From assembly GCF_051401765.1 (NCBI RefSeq), contig NW_027480542.1, positions 868,001-932,000 of the forward strand: a stretch of 64,000 nt of DNA. Reading direction: 5' to 3'. Made by a program: the position numbers and the translations under genes. This DNA is from Calliopsis andreniformis (taxonomy: Eukaryota; Arthropoda; Insecta; Hymenoptera; Andrenidae). Shown here piece after piece: positions 59,590 to 64,000 of this stretch (position 1 is the first letter of the stretch; every line of letters begins with the position of its first letter). The notes beneath the pieces are model-generated. The model was not told the DNA's origin. It did no database searches and saw only the letters and a program-made list of their open reading frames with translations.

Positions 59590-59620
59590 ACCTGTTGACA
59601 AATCCCACCGCTGTCACCAA
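59590..59620 (-). promoter_or_regulatory. gypsy-2 primer binding site
   Basis: On the minus strand TTGGTGACAGCGGTGGGATT follows the LTR end CGTAACA after two or three bases. It is close to the complement of a tRNA-Leu 3' end (one mismatch to the CACCGCTGCCACCA type, from memory). Confidence 0.6.
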
Positions 59621-59622
59621 TT

Positions 59623-60745
59623 TGTTACGAGACGGGAGGCGAGCAGCGCGAGAGACCGTCGAGGATAGGTATATTTCCAAAGAATATAGTGGTTGATGTG
59701 TTGGTTGGTACACGGATGAAACTGATGCGAGATCAGAAGAGCCGTTAGGATTATTGTAGACGAGGACGGACCTGATGTAAAATCAGGGAGCCTCTGAGGA
59801 TAGGTGTGCTTGCGGACGAAACTGATCGGTGATCAGTGAGCCGCAGGAGAGTGAGTTTGTGAACGTACCTGATGCGAAATCAGGGAGTCACTAGGATCAG
59901 TTTTACAGACGAACTCAAATTAAATTGAGGTGCTGTTAAGGAGGTTGGCGAATTCGAACAGACGAGCCTGATGCGAAATCAGGGTGCTGTAAGGCAGTTG
60001 GATAATGTACAGACGAACCTGGTATCAGGTGGCTGTAGGAAGTAAACGAAACTGATGTAAAAATCAGCTAGCTACAGGATAGGTTAGCTTTCGTGGAGGA
60101 ACTCGAATAAATCGAGGAGCCACTTGGTTGAATGCAGTTTCTTTGGAACTAAGGGTAAGCGGACGAAACTGATGTAAGATCAGAGAGCCGCAGAAGATGT
60201 TAGTGAGCCTCGTAACTTTTTAAATTATTAATTGATACAACTTGAGCGGTTAAGCTGTATGGTGGTGGATCTGTCAACTTCGAATGGGATCGCTTAAGGT
60301 AGTTATAGGTTTGTAAGCAATCTACGCAAAATTACAATGAATACTTAAATATATTCTAAATCAGTCTTTACGTACAAGTGTACAGTGTAGTGTTGTCGCG
60401 TAAAGTGTATGATATTAATGCACGGTGTTAACGCACTGGCGATGCGGGGACTTACAGAGTGGTCGTAGGAATTGCCAGATAGAATTTATGCCGACTCGCG
60501 GATTCTATGAGGTTAACTGTAGACTCGAAAGGGAACTTTAGCCCGATCTAACTGGATAGCAACCAACTCTGACGAACTTGACTATCAACGTGACGGTACT
60601 GTTCTGAACCCGTTAGGGCTAAAATCTGTGAGTTTATATAGGCCGAAAAATGAGTGGGGTTCGTTAGAAATTTCCATATAAGGAAATTTCTCACGGTTGG
60701 TACAGCGTCGTGGTTGCTACCCAGGTGCTCGGAGTCGCGCTTACA
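59623..60745 (-). repeat. gypsy-2 5' LTR
   Basis: 1123 bp; on the minus strand TGTAAGCGCG...CTCGTAACA. TATATAAACT lies at about 60641-60632 (minus), which places the transcription start near 60605. The downstream R/U5 part (60230-59650) is occupied by a tandem series of short hairpins. Confidence 0.85.
59722..60183 (-). repeat. Array of about ten covarying hairpins in the gypsy-2 leader
   Basis: Hairpins (plus-strand reading): CTGAT/ATCAG at 59722, 59772, 59822, 59869, 59968, 60052, 60169; CTCAA/TTGAG at 59914; ACCTG/CAGGT at 60018; CTCGA/TCGAG at 60112. Loops are 4-7 bases. Each is preceded by ACGAA-like and followed by GAGCC...CAGGA-like sequence, with a 30-60 bp period. Stem bases change on both sides together, so pairing appears to be conserved. 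Confidence 0.8.
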
Positions 60746-62176
60746 TTAAGATAACGAAAAAAAAACGAGAGTGCTAGGGCGTTTTCTCTTAACAGGCAGA
60801 GACTTGAATATTTGGGAGAGTAGACGGAAAATATTCTCCGTACGTAACAACAATAAACTCGGTACATTCGAATTGCGACTCGTTTTTCATCCGATGCGGT
60901 TGAAGTTCGGACAGGTGAGCGATCACGATCAGCTGTCTGAATCTCAGACCCGATATCGAGTGGGGGTATCGGAGGCTGACAAAGAGAGAGAGCAAAATCG
61001 GTACATTAGACAAAGATAGACAATGATAAGCGAGCGCCGCGTAACAGATTTTCGGGGACTCCGCGATTTTCGCGGAGCGTCTCGCGCTCGCATGTCGAAG
61101 TCAGTCTTGCACCGATCGCTCGCACGGTAGCAAGGGACAGCGATTACAGAAGAGTCAGCTGAGTTAGGAAATTTGGGCACCAAGTTCCTTAGCTCTTGAC
61201 GCCTTCTACGCTGTAATATCGTACTGCAGCTCGCTATAGCTCCCTTCGAGAATCACGTACTACACGTGCGAAGGAGCAGCGATTGTTTAGTCGCGATAAT
61301 TTAAGAGACGAGTAACTGCGCTCTTGGAATCGGTGGTTACCTCGATTCCCTGAGTTTGCTATTCGTCGGAGGAGCAATCAAGACCACTTCTTGGTTGAGC
61401 CACGATATTGGCACCAAACAGAGAGGGTAAACGTAAGTGTATCACCTCTGCGTTGCCCGTGTTATATCACCCGTTTGGTAGCAACCCGCGTGCGACGAAT
61501 AGATGCGCCCGTCGCGGTGAACGGTGAGTGATAAAACCTCTGGCCTTTATCAGCCACCAAGCCTAGCTAGTGCTAGTGCCGTGGGTCGAACGCTCGCGAA
61601 TCGGGGCTTACAACCGTGACTCGTACGAGGCAAGCCTTCTTGGAAGGCAGATTAAACAGAGAAAAGGAGGATCCCTCCTCTCTGTACACTCGTCTGCCGA
61701 CGCTTTCTTCAGAGCGAAGAAACGTCGGTAATACAGTCCACTGCACTACCTTAACGATACGTCAAAGTATTGCTCCCCCCTCTACATAGGCTCGTTACCG
61801 AAGCCTGGAGTCGGGAAGACACGATACAGCGTGATAGCCATACTCTCGCTTACCGGTGCGGTTCCACCGCTATTCTTTTTTTCAGACGCCAACGTCGCTG
61901 ACAAGGCGTCACCCGACTCGAATACCAGGCCTCCGCTCCACCGCCAGCCCAAAGGAGTCGCCAGGACCACCGAGGGCCCCCTCTCCCCCGCCGCCGACAA
62001 CCACAGGAGCCCGCCGCGGACGAGGAGCCACAAAGCTCGCAGCAAAAATAAAGGTTGTAGCTAAGCCCTTGTCAGGGCCGACTCAAATTGAATCGAGTGT
62101 ACTTGTTTTCTCTCAAACCCCCAATTTCAGCTTATCCGTAACCTAGTTAAATCGCTTACTTTAAGCAATTCCAACA
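60746..62176 (+). repeat. LTR family X, third copy
   Basis: It matches 50955-52402 in order, from TTAAGATAACG (start slightly truncated next to the gypsy-2 LTR) to GCAATTCCAACA at 62176, with an ACTCGTTTTTC block, GAGCGCCGCGTAAC, CCTGGAGTCGGGAA and an AAATAAAGGTT poly(A) region (about 62044). More divergent than the inverted pair are from each other. Solo, no internal region. Confidence 0.8.
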
Positions 62177-62691
62177 TTCTGTCTATACAGAATTTCGCGA
62201 TAAGTATCAGTTCGTAAAGTGGTAGGAATCTATCGCACCAAAGACTAAAGGCAGTATTACAATAAGAATAGAATTAAGTATCTTAGTATTGTAAAACATT
62301 TAGCCTGATAAATGATTTCATGTTTTATTTTAACAGGTTGAATGCCACGCCAATTTTACCGGGATTGTTCGTGGCGCCACGATGAACTTTCTATTTAGCG
62401 ATACATATAATGTTGAAATATTATTTACAATAGATAATTTACAACGTATAAACATGATTGGCATGTTAATTTCGGCGGGGGTCACCGGTAACCCCCGCGG
62501 CGCTGGAGTACGATTTCGCGCGATTGTCATTTATCTCAAATTATGTCTTCGCATTGTTCAGTAATACTGTTATGATTTTATTATTTTTGAGATTGTTAAC
62601 AATTAGGTAAGAACCTCTATTATATTTTTATATACTATAAACGTTTTTGCATTTCGTATCTCCTATTTATTTTTTTTTTGCCCATAAAGTT
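62177..62691 (+). other. Left end and 5' leader of the second piggyBac
   Basis: TTAA at 62330-62333 followed by CAGGTTGAATGCCACGCC is a candidate left terminus; the nearby CGTGGCGCCACG (about 62371) is a perfect 12-bp palindrome. A GGTAAG donor at about 62606 and an acceptor before TTATG 62691 would make a 5'-leader intron. The other end lies outside the window, so the boundary is unconfirmed. Confidence 0.4.
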
Positions 62692-64000
62692 ATGATTTCA
62701 AATGAAGATTCTGAGTCAAGCAATGATATACTTTTACCAAGTCCTTCCAAACGATGCCGAATGTTGTCAGATAGCGAGGAAAGTTCATCGAGCAGTTTGT
62801 CTGATATGGTAATACCATCTTCAGTATGTCGCCGTCGAATTGAATCATGCAGTGAAAGCGAATTTGAGGATGACGGTAATAATGACGTAAATAATACACA
62901 AGGAGTGGAACGTGATACAAATTGGCATATAACTTCGTGTAGTCAACCAAAGATTACGTTTTCTAATTCATCGGGAATCAATACACATCATTCTGAAATT
63001 TTTGAATTTACTGAACCACATAGTTTTTATTGTCTTTTTGTTTCGAATGAGATATTTGAAATAATTGCAAACCAAAGAAATAAATATGCTACAAAAATAG
63101 TATCAGAAAAGCGATCACGTCGTCTTGATAGATGGATTGAAACAAATCCGAATGAAATAAAAAGATTTTTCGGCTTAATTCTATGGATGGGATTGGTGCG
63201 ATTACCCAAAATTCACCTATATTGGAGCAAAAAAGAAGAATATCAGCAGACATTTCCAAGTACAGTGATGCCGAGAAATCGATTTCAATTACTTTTACGG
63301 TTCATTCATTTCAGTAACAATGAAGAAAACGATCCTAGTAATAGATTATTTAAAATTATTCATATTATCGAGATATTAAACAGAAATTTTAAAGAATACT
63401 ACAATCCAGATGAAATATTATGCGTGGACGAATCATTGGTGCCCTTCCAAAGCCGCATAATATTTCGACAACATTTGAAACAGAAACGGCACCGATATGG
63501 AATTAAAGTTTTTAAATTATGTTGTGGTGCAGGATATACTTATTCTTTTCAAATATATTCTGGAAAAGACAAAAATAGAGATAAAACAGCAGGAACCGTA
63601 TCGTCCGAGATTGTAATGTCTCTGTGCAAAGATTTATTGGGTAAAGGACGTACTATATGCACAGACAACTCGTATATGAGTGTTGATCTGGCAAAAAAGT
63701 TAATAGCAAAGAATACACAATTAATGGGTACACTAAGGAAAAATCGACGTGGAAATTCAGCAGAAGTAGTATCCAAAAAATTAAAACGTGGCGAACTCAT
63801 TGCTCGCGAAAATAAATCCGGAATAACAATTTTAAAATGGAAAGACAAGAGAGATGTCTTGATGCTTTCAACAAAACATTCGACAGAAATGACTACTGTA
63901 AATAAGAAATTTTATTCGTGTGAAAAACCAAAAATGGTTGTGGAATATAATCTAGGAAAATCTTCAGTAGATTTATCAGACCAAATGATAGCTTACAGTT
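62692..64000 (+). CDS. piggyBac transposase, open to the window edge
   Basis: ATG 62692 begins a frame without any stop up to 64000 (436 codons, 3' end outside). The upstream in-frame stop is at 62638. The N-terminus is acidic and Ser-rich. The DDE core shows LCVDESLVPFQSR, CTDNSYMSV and LKWKDKRDVLMLST, followed by SVDLSDQMIAYS, all in the positions expected for a piggyBac transposase; the second motif is DNSYMS rather than the commoner DNWYTS. Only the end and the Cys-rich finger are missing from view. It is not the same subfamily as the copy at 4531-6764 and looks intact. Confidence 0.93.
   Translation, partial: MISNEDSESSNDILLPSPSKRCRMLSDSEESSSSSLSDMVIPSSVCRRRIESCSESEFEDDGNNDVNNTQGVERDTNWHITSCSQPKITFSNSSGINTHHSEIFEFTEPHSFYCLFVSNEIFEIIANQRNKYATKIVSEKRSRRLDRWIETNPNEIKRFFGLILWMGLVRLPKIHLYWSKKEEYQQTFPSTVMPRNRFQLLLRFIHFSNNEENDPSNRLFKIIHIIEILNRNFKEYYNPDEILCVDESLVPFQSRIIFRQHLKQKRHRYGIKVFKLCCGAGYTYSFQIYSGKDKNRDKTAGTVSSEIVMSLCKDLLGKGRTICTDNSYMSVDLAKKLIAKNTQLMGTLRKNRRGNSAEVVSKKLKRGELIARENKSGITILKWKDKRDVLMLSTKHSTEMTTVNKKFYSCEKPKMVVEYNLGKSSVDLSDQMIAYS

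Larger units (their letters stand above)
52856..60745 (-). mobile_element. Ty3/gypsy LTR retrotransposon (gypsy-2), 3'-truncated
   Basis: On the minus strand: 5' LTR (60745-59623), primer site, gag, pol, ending abruptly at 52856 inside the integrase C-terminus. No 3' LTR. A solo LTR (55575-56990) interrupts the RT gene. Nonsense codons in gag and pol show it is inactive. Its domain order, including the extra domain before integrase, is the same as in gypsy-1. Confidence 0.92.

Noticed and set aside
59722..60183. Hammerhead ribozyme or CRISPR-like array
   Set aside because: CTGATG and GAAA occur next to each other repeatedly, but the conserved CUGANGA core followed by a helix and GAAA in the required order is absent. 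Units are too irregular for a CRISPR array, and the context is a eukaryotic LTR.

Overview
This window is eukaryotic. It reads as repeat-dense, largely gene-free chromosomal DNA from an insect, probably a hymenopteran such as an ant. That assignment is an inference from the element mix: BEL/Pao and Ty3/gypsy LTR retrotransposons, an R1-clade non-LTR element, two piggyBac elements, a Polinton/Maverick, and an insect errantivirus-type env remnant. The coding parts are AT-rich, spliceosomal GT-AG introns are visible, and no bacterial operon structure is present. No host gene could be recognised with confidence.

Layout. 0.5-8.3 kb: a decayed BEL/Pao element (+) whose pol is split by a piggyBac flanked by TTAA (4531-6764). 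8.3-20.9 kb: mostly old sequence, containing a rearranged solo LTR (10045-11596), a perfect 94-bp inverted repeat (12752-13063), a 1.7-kb foldback with a GC-rich hexanucleotide core (13200-14940) and a decayed gypsy LTR (about 18950-19270). 20.97-28.9 kb: fragments of an R1-clade element (-), a 569-bp terminal-inverted-repeat element with GTAC flanks (23358-23926) and LTR-like DNA. 28.9-38.6 kb: a nearly complete Ty3/gypsy element (gypsy-1, +). 38.6-39.8 kb: an env fragment with its own 336-bp LTR. 39.8-48.96 kb: a Polinton with integrase, protein-primed DNA polymerase and small genes. 48.96-52.40 kb: two copies of one LTR family in inverted orientation around 71 TCTTTG units. 52.86-60.75 kb: a second gypsy element (gypsy-2, -) interrupted by a solo LTR with GACT duplications. 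60.75-62.18 kb: another copy of the inverted LTR family. 62.33 kb to the end: a second piggyBac whose transposase frame is open to the window edge.

Most novel observations. (1) Both gypsy Pol proteins carry an extra domain between RNase H and integrase that resembles, by eye, the TARG1/OARD1-type macrodomain. (2) The transcribed leader of the gypsy-2 LTR holds about ten short hairpins whose stems change in a compensatory way, and gypsy-1 has a comparable array. (3) Gypsy-1 has an accessory region between integrase and 3' LTR with its own TATA box and small Cys-rich or Pro-rich ORFs. (4) There are several very large palindromes. (5) The Polinton polymerase gene contains a precise 76-bp intron.

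The elements form a nested set, so relative ages can be read from who interrupts whom: piggyBac is younger than BEL/Pao, the solo LTR is younger than gypsy-2, and the inverted LTR pair is younger than the Polinton sequence it splits. All comparisons were made by reading; no search or alignment was run.
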